A stretch of DNA of 64,000 nt from Symbiodinium microadriaticum (GCA_001939145.1 LSRX01000851.1:75597-139596); one strand, 5' to 3'; shown: positions 8,770 through 20,571, counted from the stretch's first letter. A program made the numbers and translations. The notes: generated by a model from the letters alone, not told the origin.

Positions 8770-9096
8770 TTAATTAATGAATATACCTGAAACTATAATA
8801 TTAAGGCCCTGATAATCTGAGGTATATGACTTAACTAAGGCGCATTGGGTTGGGTCCTCTGGAAAATTGAATTGCTGGAATTTCCAAAGTTTGAAACAGG
8901 CACTCAACGGGAGACTCTCATTCTCAGGATCCGCCAAATTTTTGAATTCCCCATGTGCGAATCCAGGACAGTTGGAGACGGGTTTCTTTGTTCTAGCTGA
9001 GAACTTCCAGAAAACATTGCTACAGAATAGAGAGCTTCCCAAGTGAGCACAGCTAAAGCCCTCCAATGCGCAACGCCTTAGTGCAGAGTCCGCCAA
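8770..9096 (-). CDS. Anonymous open frame, 108 codons, doubtful
   Basis: Unlike most frames here it is not low-complexity. It starts MADSALRRCALEGFSCAHLG and has a normal mix of residues including eight cysteines, with a hydrophobic end (LNIIVSGIFIN). I see no signal peptide, no domain motif and no splice-site support. It could be a real exon, a decayed gene or chance. The DNA is not obviously repetitive. Confidence 0.2.
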   Translation of the reverse strand: MADSALRRCALEGFSCAHLGSSLFCSNVFWKFSARTKKPVSNCPGFAHGEFKNLADPENESLPLSACFKLWKFQQFNFPEDPTQCALVKSYTSDYQGLNIIVSGIFIN

Positions 9097-9123
9097 GGAA
9101 CCCCGATAATGCAGCAGCGTAAA

Positions 9124-9265
9124 GAAGTACCGAGATTATTCATTAGGGCTCCTTGTTCTCTCCCCAGAAACCCTATTCTTATCGCGCCCCGTTTAGAAGT
9201 ACCAACATTATTCATTAGAGTTCCTTATTATATAACCCCCAAAACCCTACTTACATGTCGTTTTT
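9124..9265. repeat. Tandem pair, 72-bp unit, related to family H
   Basis: GAAGTACC(G/A)A(G/C)ATTATTCATTAG begins at 9124 and again at 9196, and each is followed by GTTCCTT/CTCCTTG, then A(A)CCCTA. The same phrases appear in the element at 32705-32790 (AATATTATTCCTT, GGTTCCTTAT). So this is probably a duplicated internal part of family H without its AGGGGCCT ends. Confidence 0.6.
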
Positions 9266-9394
9266 TTGCTCTTTAAACTTTTTCCTGGTTGGTGCCTTTA
9301 GGAGGGTTGGGTTTATGTATGTTTACTTGCAGAGTCACTTGGGGCTCAATTTTCCGTTTCACCGAATTAGGTTGCTAGCCCCAAAAGCAAAAAC

Positions 9395-9615
9395 CACCCT
9401 AAACCCTAAACCCGAATCCTAAACCCTAAACCCTAAACCCGGAACCCCGACCCTCGACTCAACCCTCAACCCTAAACCCCCAAATGCACACTTAGACTCT
9501 CTAAACTAAACCCTGCATGCCCTAATAAATTTTTGAACCCTAAACGCTATAGACCCTGAAGCACCAAACCCTCTGGACCCTAAACCGTGTCACGTGCCCA
9601 AACCCTCAATACCCT
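9395..9615 (-). repeat. CCCTAAA-type interstitial tract, ending at an assembly N
   Basis: CCCTAAACCC units are good from 9395 to 9440 and then decay (ACCCTCAACCC, CCCTAAACGC, CCCTGAAGC). A single N stands at 9616. Confidence 0.7.
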
Positions 9616-10208
9616 NACTTCTGCGAGAAAAGCTTGCCCGCAAACACTGTGTCCCCGCATGCAACTGCTGCAAAAAAGTTTGATAAGTGTAAACTTACTC
9701 CTGCCCGCCATCCCGACATGTAAGCCTATCCTAATCATTTAAGGCCCTCTGCTAAATCGGAACGAGCAGGAGGGAGAAGCACAGAAGTCCTCCGTAGTCC
9801 TGAAGTTGTTCCCTGCTTCTCTTAGCAGCCTCTTCATGTTTTCAGGGTTTCGCTAGCTAGACTACACATGACGGCCCATATCGTAAACTCCTAAACCCCT
9901 AAACCCTAAAACCCAAATCCCTAAACCTTAAACCCTGATTAATCCCTGACATGACCCTCTCTAAGCAGCGGGCTTTGCCTACAGGCCGGGAGGACCAAAC
10001 CAAGTACGCCGACACGTGCTGAGCTCAGCACTCTGTTGAAGAAGCTTCACACGTGTGGATCATAGAGTTTAGGGTTTATTTATGGGCCCTTACTGCACCC
10101 TCGAGTAGCCTTGGAGCAACCCTGATTGCTTGCAGTATCCGTTAAAGTTATACTGACACTCTGATTTCCCTTGTGATATATGCTTTAGCAGCCTATTCCT
10201 TTTGTTGT

Positions 10209-10270
10209 CGGTGCCGTGCTATTTTGGGGACCTAAAAAGGGACCCCACTTTAAAGAAGTACCCACATCGT
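10209..10270. mobile_element. Family C element, one end only
   Basis: GTGCTATTTTGGGGACCTAA, AAGGGACCCCACTTTAAAG and AAGTACCCACATC match the right half of family C as seen at 58186-58240 (ATATTGGGGACCAAAAAGG ... GAGAACTACCCACAT). No left half was found upstream. Confidence 0.5.
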
Positions 10271-10401
10271 ACCCCTTATTGAAGGAACCCGAAAAGGGTG
10301 CAGTTTGTCAACCGTTAACCCATCAAACCTGCAATGCACAATGTCACCTTACCGAGCAAAACAGTTCGAGCAGTAGCACCATTCAGGAGATGTTGTGAAT
10401 A

Positions 10402-10501
10402 CATGTGAGTAATGAGTGTCCCTTTTAGGGTCCTTCTATAAGGGTGCCGCACTATTTTGCGGGGTCTGAACAAAGCCCCGAAGTTAGAGAGCTACTCATG
10501 T
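10402..10501. mobile_element. Family C-like inverted-repeat element
   Basis: The left end is ACATGTGAGTAATGAGTGTC and the right end GAGAGCTACTCATGTG is its approximate complement. The interior has TTTTAGGGTCCTTCTATAAGG and GCACTATTTTGCGGGG, like other family C copies. It lies 130 bp from the partial copy at 10209-10270. Confidence 0.5.
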
Positions 10502-12400
10502 GCTTGCATTAGTAGCCGCAACGAGAGTAGCGTTAAGACGAATCCAATCCCGCGCCCATGTAACCTGCGGAGGTCTTCATTGAAATAGACATTACTACTG
10601 TAATAGCTATAAGCACTACATTCATCATTACCAGTATCGTTCTTGTGAACATTAGTAGTCGCTTTATAATGTGTACTATTATTAATTGCGAATCTTGAAT
10701 ACGATTATTACAAATTATTTCGATTTTGAAATTTCGGCTTGCCTTCTCGGCGGGGATCGCTTAGGCAGTTCATGCCGCCCGTACAGAGAGACGAGGCGCG
10801 GAGCAGCTTTCAGAGGTTTCCTTTAAGTTAGGGATTCAAAAAGGACATAAGCATGTAAGCATGTAAGCATGTTATGGGGATATCGCTACCTTATTTTATT
10901 GGGCTTCATTGTAAGGGGGCTTATAGGGATATCCCTATCCGGTTTTTTTTGCTTATATGCTTTTGCGGTGCCCTATTAAGGGGTACTATCAGGGTCTCTG
11001 GGCTGAGGGTTTGCTACTAGACTACGTCTCCTTTAAGTAATCTGGAAGCCTACGTCTGGTGGCCATGATGGCCAAGGAGTTCTACGAAGCCACGCAATCA
11101 AACACCATACTGAAGCCCCTTTAAGCATTCTGCAGGTTCGCGTGAGGACCATGATTAACAAGGTGATGACGATGACGGTGAGTATGAGCTTCGCTAGCAT
11201 GAACATGATGATAATGAGGACAGGGATGATGCCGATTGTGTTTATGTACACTCATGTCACACGCTATCGTTTTCGTTTTCGTTTACTCTCATTAGAGAAG
11301 TTGTGCCTATGACCCGTGCGCGATTCTTCCGGATTGGTTCCAGTTGCTTGGCGTGTCGTTTGAAATGAGATGCTTACTTGGGCAGTTTTGTGTTAGTAAG
11401 TTATTCACTGCAACTCAGCAGGCAGAACGGAGATGATCCGGATATGCCTGTATCAAAGACATGGCACTCACTGGCTGGCAGTAAAAGTGGTTGCAAACAT
11501 TGAGTTTGGCTGGTAGAAACGGACTGAGGAGACATCTTCGACGGCGGTTCTGAAAGCCAATATCACTCCACATAAACCCGTAAAACCTAAAGGTTAAAGA
11601 CCCAAAACCTTACTTAGCCAAAGCTGTCAATCGTTGAGGCTGCTGCTGAAGGTCCGCAAGGAGCCGCTGTCAATGTGGAGAGTGTTTTCATGTGGTAACT
11701 GCCAGAAGACTGCGGCTCGCCGAGTTCCGCTCACCATCCGCTGTGGAAGTCAGAAGCATGCGCTCGTGGACTCCTCTGGCCCATGCCGGAGCAGGACCAC
11801 TGTCCTTTGCCTCCGACCTCATCACGACCGCAGGCTGCGATGAGCGAACACGCAGGTACGCGCTTCATTCATTTTCCGGTAGACTGTAGGTAGCAATTTA
11901 CAACTTACAGCAGAAGACTGTTAGGTTACAACTTACAACTTAAAGCTATTGTGAAGTCACTTTTGCGGCTCTAAGCATTGGCATTGCATAGGGTCGGATC
12001 GGGTTTGGTTCCGCCAGACAGTTTTGCCCAGCAGTTGAAGTGCTTTCTACGAGCAGGATGCAGGAGGTTCCCACGGCAAAGCACACGCTGTTGCCTTGTG
12101 GGGCTATGGAATGGCCTGTGGGCCTTTGGGCTAGTTTCAGTCTGTGTTCAACACTGGCTTTCCTTGTTCTGCACTTCCGGCAGCCCTAAACCCCCCAAGC
12201 CAACCTTAAATCCCAAAGCCTTTGCAGCTTTGTGTTGTGAGATCGAATGCTTGACCACCGGCCGCCGCAGTTGTGTTAGGACTTTAAAAAATCGTAGCAG
12301 AAATCTCCGGTAGTTGAGCTACCCTGCTGGTATACTGTTTGTGCGCCTCTGCAGAAGGCGCGGCCCGAGGGAAACGGGGTCTCAGTCCAGGTTTTAACCA
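10502..12400. other. Gene-free or unresolved DNA; possible exon-like patch near 11.65-11.87 kb
   Basis: Mostly unique sequence. Near 10848-10871 AAGCATGT is repeated three times. Around 11640-11870 the DNA is GC-rich and open in more than one frame on both strands (for example 11692-11889 on plus, ending ...ITTAGCDERTRR just before GTACGC). An exon is therefore possible, but I cannot choose strand or frame. A short CCCTAAA-like patch is at 11577-11620. Confidence 0.3.
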
Positions 12401-12520
12401 TTAGGGTTTAGGGTTTAGGTGTTTAGGGGTTTAGGGTTTATAGGGCTTGGGGGTTTAGGGTTTAGGGGCTCTAGGGCTTTAGGGGTTTCGGGTTTAGGGT
12501 GTTTTGTTTGCCGTGTTTGC
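12400..12520 (+). repeat. Interstitial TTTAGGG tract, followed by an N at 12534
   Basis: Units of TTTAGGG and TTTAGGGG are mixed with GGCTTTAGGGG. It translates to GLGFRG peptides. Confidence 0.7.
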
Positions 12521-12588
12521 TCTTTAAGGGCCCNGATCCAAGCCCAGCCGAGAGCATTCAGCATCTTTCTCTGTAGGCTAGATATTTG

Positions 12589-12730
12589 GGGCTTTCCGAA
12601 AATTAGGGGTACCTTATTTTGGGGTCCTGTTTAGGGTTTTAGGGTTTAGGGTTTAATTTTAGGGTCCATATAATAAGCATCCTACTGTCTAGGGTACTAT
12701 ATTAGGGTCCCCTAGTTTCGGAAACCCCCC
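12589..12730. mobile_element. Family A element interrupted by a TTTAGGG tract
   Basis: The ends (GGGCTTTCCGAAAATTAGG and CCTAGTTTCGGAAACCCCCC) and the interior match the family A copy at 40967-41072 read on the opposite strand. Between GGGGTCCT (ending 12628) and TATAATAAG (from 12669), 40 bp are inserted here and absent there. The insert is GTTTAGGG-type repeat ending in AGGGTCCA, so GGGTCC is present on both sides of it. Confidence 0.75.
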
Positions 12731-12974
12731 TATGCTCGGCTTGCAGGGGCCACGGGTGTAGGTGTCGTGCATGGCAGCCGAATGCGTCAAGGGCCTATTT
12801 GTGACAAGCCCCTTTCGGCATGTGAGTCCGATGACTGATGAGACGAGCTTGTTTCGCCTGATAGGGTTCGTGATGCTATGGAAAGTAAACTCGGCACGTC
12901 CCGTCGGGGTTCCTTTCACATCTCTGGGTCGGCAGACTCTGTTCCAAAAGAGTCCATCAACTCGAAAGACGAGA

Positions 12975-13035
12975 TTTGGTTTAGGGCTTAGGGTTTAGGG
13001 TTTAGGGTTTTGGTTTAGGGGTTTAGGGTTTGGGG
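12975..13035 (+). repeat. Interstitial TTTAGGG tract
   Basis: Short run of well-preserved GGGTTTAGGGTTTAGGG units with one GGTTTTGG interruption. Confidence 0.75.
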
Positions 13036-13145
13036 AATTCCAACCGAATTTTGTTTCGCAAGCGCCTAGCTTCGCTCCGAGTCTCTGACTCTGATTTGCT
13101 TTCTCGTCCTGCCGAGCTCGAGCCCTGAACTCTTCGGTTAGGGTC

Positions 13146-13325
13146 TACCCATAGGCCCCCTAAGTAGTTCCTTTTGGGGGAACCTTATAGGATTCTATAG
13201 GGGTTTAGGGTTTTAGTTTAGGGGTTTAGGGTTTAGGGTTTAGTGCCCCTGAGCAGTTCCTTTTTGGGATTTATAGGATTCTAAACATAAACCACAAAAA
13301 GGAACTACTTAGGGGCCTATGGGTA
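13146..13325. mobile_element. Family B element with internal TTTAGGG tract and duplicated left half
   Basis: The element starts TACCCATAGGCCCCCTAAGT and ends with the complement, ACTTAGGGGCCTATGGGTA, with TA at both borders. At 13199-13243 a TTTAGGG tract interrupts it. After the tract, the left-half sequence (CCCCTGAGCAGTTCCTTTTT, GGGATTTATAGGATTCTA) is repeated at 13244-13282 before the right half begins. Other copies (94 bp) have this left half only once, so about 40-50 bp of element flank the tract as a diverged direct repeat. Confidence 0.8.
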
Positions 13326-13691
13326 GGCGCTCGGGTTTGCAGGGTGTAGCGTCCATGGTGGAGGGTTCGGAGATCTTCGGTTTTTTGTGGCCTTCGGGTT
13401 GCAGGTTGCCGGACTTTGGCCTTCTAATCTAGGGCATTCAGACAGGGTGTCGCAAACTGTTGCTAGAAGCCTGGGTTTCGGGCTTCAGGAAGTGTGGATG
13501 ACATGGTTGGCTCATCGACAAAACACTGTAGTGTACAGGCTGCTCTGCTTTCGTGTGCCTCCCGCTAATCCATCCATCAGCACTCGCTCCCACGACGGCA
13601 TGCTCGTGTTAGGGGACGACGTGGCTACGACTGCGACAGACTCAGCTTCAGCTACAACTGCTATCAGACTGATACGACGACGACGATGATT

Positions 13692-13734
13692 ATTACTACT
13701 ACTACTACTACTACTACTCCTCCTCCTCCTCCTC

Positions 13735-13770
<36 letters not shown>
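13692..13770. repeat. Trinucleotide microsatellite (ACT)n-(CCT)n-(ACT)n
   Basis: ACT units, then a block of CCT units, then ACT again. On each side triplet-rich DNA with GAC and CAG continues at lower order. Confidence 0.9.
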
Positions 13771-13771
<1 letters not shown>

Positions 13772-13775
13772 GATG

Positions 13776-16745
13776 GCCACGGCGACGACGGCTGTTACTA
13801 CGACTCCACCAGCGCCGCTGCTGCCATCACTTCTACTTTTCTAGGTTCTGGGGCTCAAACCTCGAGGCCTAAAATCTCTACGAGGTATGACCCCCTCAAC
13901 CCTGAGACCCTAAGCCCACGAAGGCTAAACCAGCCCCTGCAGTTCCGAAGCCCCGGCTATCGAAGGCAGTTGTGCTGCCAAGCTATACCCGTCAGCGTTA
14001 TGGCGTTGGAGCTCGAGCTGCCGGGCCAGGTTTCGGCTGTTTTTGTTGTAGCTTGTAGCTAGGGCTTATAGGGCCTTTGCGCTTTGGGGCCTTTTGTAGG
14101 GTCTATATGGCCTGAGTTTTGTTCTTTTTTTTTTGGTGGGGGGGCGGGGGATTTGTTGGGGTGTTGGGCAAGGCGCTTGCTTTCGGTGGGGGAGAGGCTC
14201 CCGGGGATGGGGTGGCCTGGGTGATTCTTTAAGACCTGCAGGCTGCAGAATTTGGCAGATTAAGTAAGGGGCGTGCAGGCGCAAGGGGTTTTGAAAGGAT
14301 TGTTGCTGACCTGTTTTTGCGCAGGACCGTGTGTCGTGGCGGTCAGGACCAGTTTGTGGGTGCTGTTCTGATGGAGGCGCATGCCCCAAGCTCACGGGAT
14401 GCAGCATGTACGTAAACAATTCACTGTAGATCTCTGTAGTGCGGCAGCAACAGCACCAGCAAGCAGGAGCTATAATGATCATCATAATCATGCTGAAGTT
14501 CAGTCCGGGAATGTGATTCACAGATCCTCAACCCCCTCCACCCTATAAACCCCCCGGCTAAACCCAAACCCTGAACCATAGACCCGCAACCCGAAACCCT
14601 AAACCCTGTGATACCCTAAACCCCAGGAGCCTGGCACCCGAAACCCCATGAAACCCCGTAATCATTCCTGATAGTCCTTGTTTGCGAGACTCTGCCGAGG
14701 TATCGCGGGACGTTTATCGACGTAAAGGAGGACACCTTGGAGGGTGCGGGCTCCGTTGTGCCTTGGCAGAAGAGATGCCCAATAAAAGGGGCCTTGGCAG
14801 TTCCAACAGGGTTTCTCTACGGTTCCTCAAAGTGCTCTGTCATATTTATAAAAAAAATAAAGGGGTCTATAAAGGGTTTAAGGGCTTAAGGATCTTCACA
14901 ACCGTAAAAGGATATATCCCTCATAGTATTCACCCTCTCCGGATTGTGTTGAGGCCCAGGCAGGCAGACAGGCAGAATTCACTGCGGAGAAGGGGTGGGT
15001 CCTAGTATACCCTTACGCTCGCTGACTCTCTCTCTCTGCGACTTTGGGAGGGCTGACAAGCGGGGCTTTGGGTCTTGATGCACACAGGGTACGGGTACTC
15101 GCATCACCATCACGAGCCTCAGCAGCACCATCAAAACCGCCACCACCACTGCCATGGTGGCCGGCAGCAGAGCTGTACGAAAATCAAAACTTCCTTAAAA
15201 CCCTATAATCCCTATCAGCCCTTTAAGCCCTAAATCCTGAAGAGCCCTCTCTCAAGTGTCTCCTTTGAGGTGCGTGCGGCAAGTGCACCGGCCACGTACA
15301 GGAGGACTTGAAAGATCCCCTAAAAAGCGGCGGTGTATTCAGGTTCTATTCAGTTGGACTTGTGGATCATTTNNNNNNNNNNNGGGGGTGGGGGGGGAGA
15401 CGGGGTGGTAAGGTGGCTAATTGATGTGTTATGTCTTTGGGTGTTGAGTTTGCCCCGCAGGTTGGAAGGGCTCACAGTTCTGAGGCTTGGGCCCAAAGAC
15501 CATGGCAGTGCGAGCATTTGCGCTGTCATGAGGTTCGTGGGTGCTTGGATTTATATAAGTTTGGTGGGTGCAGGTGGGAGGGTCAGAGTTTGGGATTTAG
15601 GAGTGGGTTTCTGGGTTTGGTGCCAGGGCCGCTAGGGGGTTCTGCATGGGTTTCGGGTTGATGATTTGATGCTGGCGGCAATTTTGTGTCATCAAGCTCA
15701 TGGGCGCAAAGCTCTTAAACTGCCCGCGCACGGTGCTTATGGTTTGTTGTAGCCTTGCACATCTTTGCGATTGAATATAGGACATATGCGATGTTCACGC
15801 TAACGATCGTAGCAATGAGGGTGATGGCGGTGATAAGGGTGATTGTAATCTTGATAGGGCGATGTTTGTAACAGTGGATGTTAATGATGAAGAACAGCGC
15901 GATGACGACGTTGCTGCTGCTCATGATGAGGTTGCTGTTGTTGTTGATGATGGCGTTGGCATTGGTGACGTTAAATGACTGTCTTCGACTATCCCGCCTG
16001 TCGTGGTGTTGTTCTTTGTCGTATTACAAGCACATGCTACCCGTGACAGTTTCAACGAGCGAGTCTCGGGTTACGTGAACTCATCAGTGTACGAGGGTTG
16101 ATGCTAAAGGATGGTTCTGTCTCAAGCGGCAGATGTTAGCAGTAGATGCTTTCGAAAACTCTCATGTCCCGGAGAAGCGTTTGTGTTCAGGACTTTGGAG
16201 TGCGATGCCGAGGTTGAGGAGAGGCAGCTGCGAGGCGCAGTTTTGCAAGAGAGGTAATTAGGCGAGCTTGAGGGATATCCAAGCTTAGGCTTCACGGTAT
16301 CGGCTTCAGGGACATTTTTGGGAGATTCAGCATTCACCTGGCATTTCCATCAAGCGAGTATGTTCGGGTGCTTATTTTGGACTCGCGAGGGCATTGATAT
16401 GCGCTGACAGACGATGTGACACTGGCAGCGCAGCAAATGAAATGAAGGTCTTGTAATGAAAGCAGTTAGGATTCCGTTGTGGTGCAGGTACACCTTGTGA
16501 TCCTTTTGTCGAAGGCATCTACTCTGCTCTCTAAGCCCTATACATCCCACACCATCCTTGCGATATGGCTCAGGTCAGAGGGTTCCATGCACTCTGCTGC
16601 CGTTATGTCGACGCTTGTACTTGAAACCACCCCCGAACCGTTTTGTCCATCAATGTCTGCTGCTTGCGATTCTTGCAACGTTTACATGATCCGAGATTTT
16701 CCTCCAAACTCAAAGCATGCGGCAATCCTTGACATAGGCTGTACA
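13776..16745. other. No gene recognised; scattered telomeric tracts, a gap and GAT-rich DNA
   Basis: CCCTAAA-type patches lie at about 14540-14660 and 15190-15245. A run of 11 N is at 15373-15383 next to a G-rich run. From about 15810 to 15970 the strand is rich in GATG and GTTG triplets. The frame at 14066-14521 (minus, 151 codons) is proline- and arginine-rich with no motif, and it crosses a poly-pyrimidine run. It is not called. Confidence 0.4.
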
Positions 16746-16749
16746 TGCC

Positions 16750-17000
16750 TGTAGTATATGTATATATAAGAACAACATTATTGCTATATATATATATGTA
16801 TATATATATATAGATACATATACAAAAAATATACATACATATTTAGGTTTATTTCTATGTACCTTTATGTCGACATGTCTTTATCTATATATGCATGCAT
16901 CTATATCTGTATCTGTGTCTAGATCTGTATCCGTACATGCATGCATGCATAAGTGTATATATATATATATATTTATTTATTTATTTATTTATTTATATGT
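16750..17000. repeat. Compound AT-rich microsatellite (TA, TATG, CATG, TTTA)
   Basis: (TA)n blocks at about 16782-16812 and 16957-16972, CATGCATG words at 16890 and 16937-16950, and (TTTA) at 16972-16997. Tyrosine- and isoleucine-rich frames here are artefacts. Confidence 0.85.
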
Positions 17001-19320
17001 TCATTCTTGTGTGTGTTCTTTAGACTCTGCAACGTTTAGACAGTTGTGGGTCTCAAGTAGTTAGATGCATGCATGCACTTGCACACAGAAGTTTGGGCGC
17101 ACAGGCAGCTGTTTGCATAGACGTTGATGGCTCCCCGAACCCCAAAATGAACCCCTTCTGCAACCTATGCACCTGTAAGTCCAAAAGAGACCTGAAGCTA
17201 ATGCAGGCTACGTGGGCGAATTGTCACAAAGGATGGAGGAAGGGCAGTTTTGGTTGATGGTTTCGGGCTTCAGGGCTTGGGATTCAACCATAACCTGCAG
17301 TTTGCAGCTGGTGGGTGTTCTGGTTTAGGGTTCAGGATTTTGGATTTAGGTTTCCTTGACATGTCTGGGTTCCTGACAGGATTCCGGTAGGGGTTGACAA
17401 GCCTGCGATAGCACTTTTGAGCTTCGGGGATAAGGCTGTGATGTGAGCTCTTGAACGGAGCGTGGCTTGCCTCGTGTCGGTAACTACATCTGACTTTTCT
17501 TCGCAACTTGTGTTTAGGTGGTCCCTGATCTTGCTTTAGTGTGGGCCTCGTTGTCTACAAGTCGCGAAATATTGCTTTTTGCATTCATGGTGCCAAGCCA
17601 AGGCTGCACATCTATGCTCATCCGTAGACTTTGGGTTGCATCGGCGTAACTGTCTGGAATAGAGGCCAAAGGGTTGCTGCGGAACTTTACAATGCTTCAG
17701 CCCTAAACCCTAAACCCTGAACCCTACAACTGGAATTCCGTAGGTACTGCAAAAAATACTGACACGCAGGAGTCAGCACTCGTATTTCCACACACAGAGA
17801 GGTACTCTGAGGAATCCGGGGGAGCTCGCATGTCGCATGGCCGAAGAAGCAAGCCCTCGACCATGAGCCCCAAAACTGTGTTTGTTTTGCTTTTCGGCAT
17901 TTAGGGTTTAGGTTTTAGAAGTTAGGGTATAGAGGGTTTAGGGGTTTAGGGGTCCTATCTCACACCCCAACTCCGGCAAAACCCAACCCGAGAGGCCCAG
18001 CGATGTAGTGCTACGACGATAGCCGTACTCGGGAACCCCGCGTCAGGTGACTACCCTCCAGCCTTCGAAGCCCAAAACGGTTCAGGTGTTAGGGCTTTAA
18101 CCCCCGCAACATGTCCAAGCCTTGTGCAGCCCCGATGAAACCCCGAAAGACATCCTTTCAGGAGTTGTCAGAAGAGATTAACCACAAGGGGGTGCAAGAG
18201 AGCCACGTGGCCGAGCCTGCTGCAGAAGGCCTGAGATCCTCAGGGCTGAGGGTTTAGGGCTTTGGGTCTAGGGTGGGTTTGGGGTTAAGGGTTATAAGGT
18301 TTAAGGTTTAGGGGTGAAGGGTCTTGGATACCTTGAGCCCTAAACCCTAACCCGCATGCGTTCCAGGGTTGTTCTGGGGTTTGCAAGGTTTGCACAAGGT
18401 TGTTACTATGTCTTTGATCGTCTCTTATCGGTTTTCTCACGATAGGCTTAGATCTGGTTTGTGTTTTAGAGGTTGTTACTAGGTTCCTTGGTTCCTGCAA
18501 GCGGTACATACCGGTTCTATGAGGAGTTCAGGGTTCAGAGTTCAGGGTTTAGTCAAGCACATAGGATATTTAGGGTAGAGTTTTATGATTTATTTGGGTT
18601 CCGGGTATGGGGTCTAAGGTGAATCCGATCTAGGCAAGTGTTGTTGTTTTGCTTCGCCGTGTTGCTTGTGTTTGCTTGTCTTCATTTGTCAAACTCTTTT
18701 GGTCGATGCATGCAGCTGTGCATAAGCTTGCACATGAGACGGCATTCGTGTTGTTTGGCTGAGCATGCGGAACACTGGTGGGTTTCCATTTCCTTGTCTT
18801 AGATGCATAGCTTCTGAATCCCGTTGCGTTGCGGTGCTTTCTAATCTTGCTGGTGAAGTCGGTCGTTGTGCATCTGTATATGTACGTACACAGAATATGA
18901 TATGATTCGGGCTTTGGCAGTCTATACACGGTCTATACACGTGTCTGTGCTGTTGCTTGCATTTCTCATCCAGGTCTACACGTATCACTAGTGTGGGGAC
19001 GACACTAAAGATCATTCAGACCCCGCTATGAAAACTGAGCCCCGCAAACCCTAAACCCTTAAAGCCCTGAATCCCATCCAAGCCCTGAGCCCCAGCCCTT
19101 AATCCTCTAAGCCCCTAAATCCGGATCGTCCACAGTGACCCTCCACCCTTAAGCCCCTAAACCTCTACAACCCCTAAACTCTAAGCACCAAAACCTAAAC
19201 CACCAATACCTCCTATATGGATATCCGGAACCCTTCACTCAGAGCTCCAAACCCTGCGCTGACCCTGGCAGGGAATGAAATTCAGTCGAGCCAGTCCGAA
19301 GTGGTGCCAGAGCTTGCAGG
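17001..19320. other. No gene recognised; several telomeric tracts
   Basis: TTTAGGG-type patches occur near 17320-17350, 17898-17965 and 18240-18320. CCCTAAA-type patches occur near 17700-17730, 18333-18352 and 19040-19200. The tracts at 18.3 kb face each other at close range. Frames at 18285-18509 and 18630-19015 on minus lack features. Confidence 0.4.
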
Positions 19321-19570
19321 CTCCAGTTTTGCGGGGCTTTAGGGGGTTCGTTATAAGGGTTACTACAAGGGTTCGAGAGTCTTTTTTTGAGGGTTCTTTA
19401 AGGGTTGATTTAAGGGATCTATACGGGTTTCTATAAGGGTTCTTCAAACTCTCCGTTTAAGGGCTCTAGAAGGATTCCTATACGGGTTCTACGGGTGACT
19501 ATGAGGGTTCCTTTACGGGATCCATAAGGCTAAGGGTTGCTATACGGGTTACTAGAGGCACTCTGTTTCC
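19321..19570 (+). repeat. Degenerate minisatellite, GGGTTNCTATAA-like unit
   Basis: About 14 loosely spaced units vary around GGGTT(A/C)(C)TATA(A/C)(G)GGTT with a period of 13-18 bp (TATAAGGGTTACTACAAGGG, TATACGGGTTTCTATAAGGG). The same pattern on the other strand appears near 26880-27000. It may derive from the TTTAGGG repeats by insertion of TAT. Confidence 0.6.
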
Positions 19571-19835
19571 GGGGTTCAGGGATTTTAGAAGTTTAAGGGT
19601 TGAGGGGTTCAGTTTTTTTTGGGGGGATTGCGGGCTCTTGGGAGTCAGAAATATAAGCTTGGAGTTTCTGGTGTACGAAATAAGGAGCTTAGAGATGTAG
19701 GGGTTTCGGAGCTTGGAGTGTTGAGGATTTCCGGGTCGAGGGCCAGGGGTTTGGGGCTTCAGGGATTTAGGGGCTGCCCTAAACCCTAAACCCTAACCCG
19801 AGCGTTTAGGGGTTTAGGGTTTGCACTGTTTGTTA
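19560..19835. repeat. TTTAGGG tract with a short inverted CCCTAAA island
   Basis: Degenerate G-rich units run to 19770. Then GCCCTAAACCCTAAACCCTA appears in the opposite orientation at 19775-19795, followed after ACCCGAGCG by GTTTAGGGGTTTAGGGTTT. The strand switch takes place within about 10 bp. Confidence 0.75.
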
Positions 19836-20010
19836 CTGTTGGCTCTTTGGGTCATCAGCTTTCAGTGCATTATGTTGTTTTACATTGTGGTTCTACCGTA
19901 TAGTGTTCTGGTGTCATACTATCATGGATTATACTCGGCTACTGTATATTGTAATCAATTCTGTTCTATTGTAGCATATTCTATCACATTACATCGTTCT
20001 GTATGATAAC
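19836..20010. repeat. AT-rich degenerate 10-bp-type repeat
   Basis: Words such as TATTGTA, TATTCTAT, TGTATGATA and TTACATTG recur without strict periodicity. This resembles the AT-rich blocks at 28.0-28.8, 45.1, 45.7 and 63.3 kb. Confidence 0.4.
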
Positions 20011-20472
20011 ATAGGTTGCTTTGCTGTATTTTTGTATGTTTGGTGGGTGTCGATCTTCGGTGTGAATTCGTGCACAGTGTGGGTGAAATCACCACATCCT
20101 CCCCACAAGCAGCCGCGAGCCCTCAGCTCACTGTTTCTGGCTTCCGCGAAGGCGCTTACTTCAACCCGTCAGAAGAGAGCTTTCTGGGAGGGTGGAAAAA
20201 GACTAGTAGCCATATCCTTGTACACCATCCCTATGTGTATACATGTATAAGTAATATGTGTATACATACAAATGCAATATGTATATATGACAACAATATG
20301 ATGCACCCCTGAAGCCCTAAACCCCTAAACCCTGGTCCAACTCAATAAAGGCTAGAGGCCCCCTGTATTCGACCCCATCGCAGGCTGGACCTTCGAAAGC
20401 AGACCTTTTGACCTTAGCCCACAAACCCCATGTCGACAAACCCTGTGAAAAGTGCGAAAAAGTGTAATTAAT

Positions 20473-20571
20473 GTAGGGGCCTAGATAAGTACCAATACTA
20501 TTTTGGTGGGCCCTTCTTTTTCTATAATGCAATGGGCCTCGAAACCTTATTCTAACCATTAAGGCCCCTGC
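20473..20571. mobile_element. Family H element copy
   Basis: The left end GTAGGGGCCTAGATAAGTAC and right end TTAAGGCCCCTGC are inverted over the AGGGGCCT core. The interior TACCAATACTATT and CGAAACCTTATTCTAACCATT aligns with the copy at 32705-32790. Confidence 0.55.

Noticed and set aside
14066-14521. 151-codon minus frame rich in Pro, Arg and Lys
   Set aside because: No motif; the sequence crosses a T- and G-rich run that gives PPTKKKRTK by composition.
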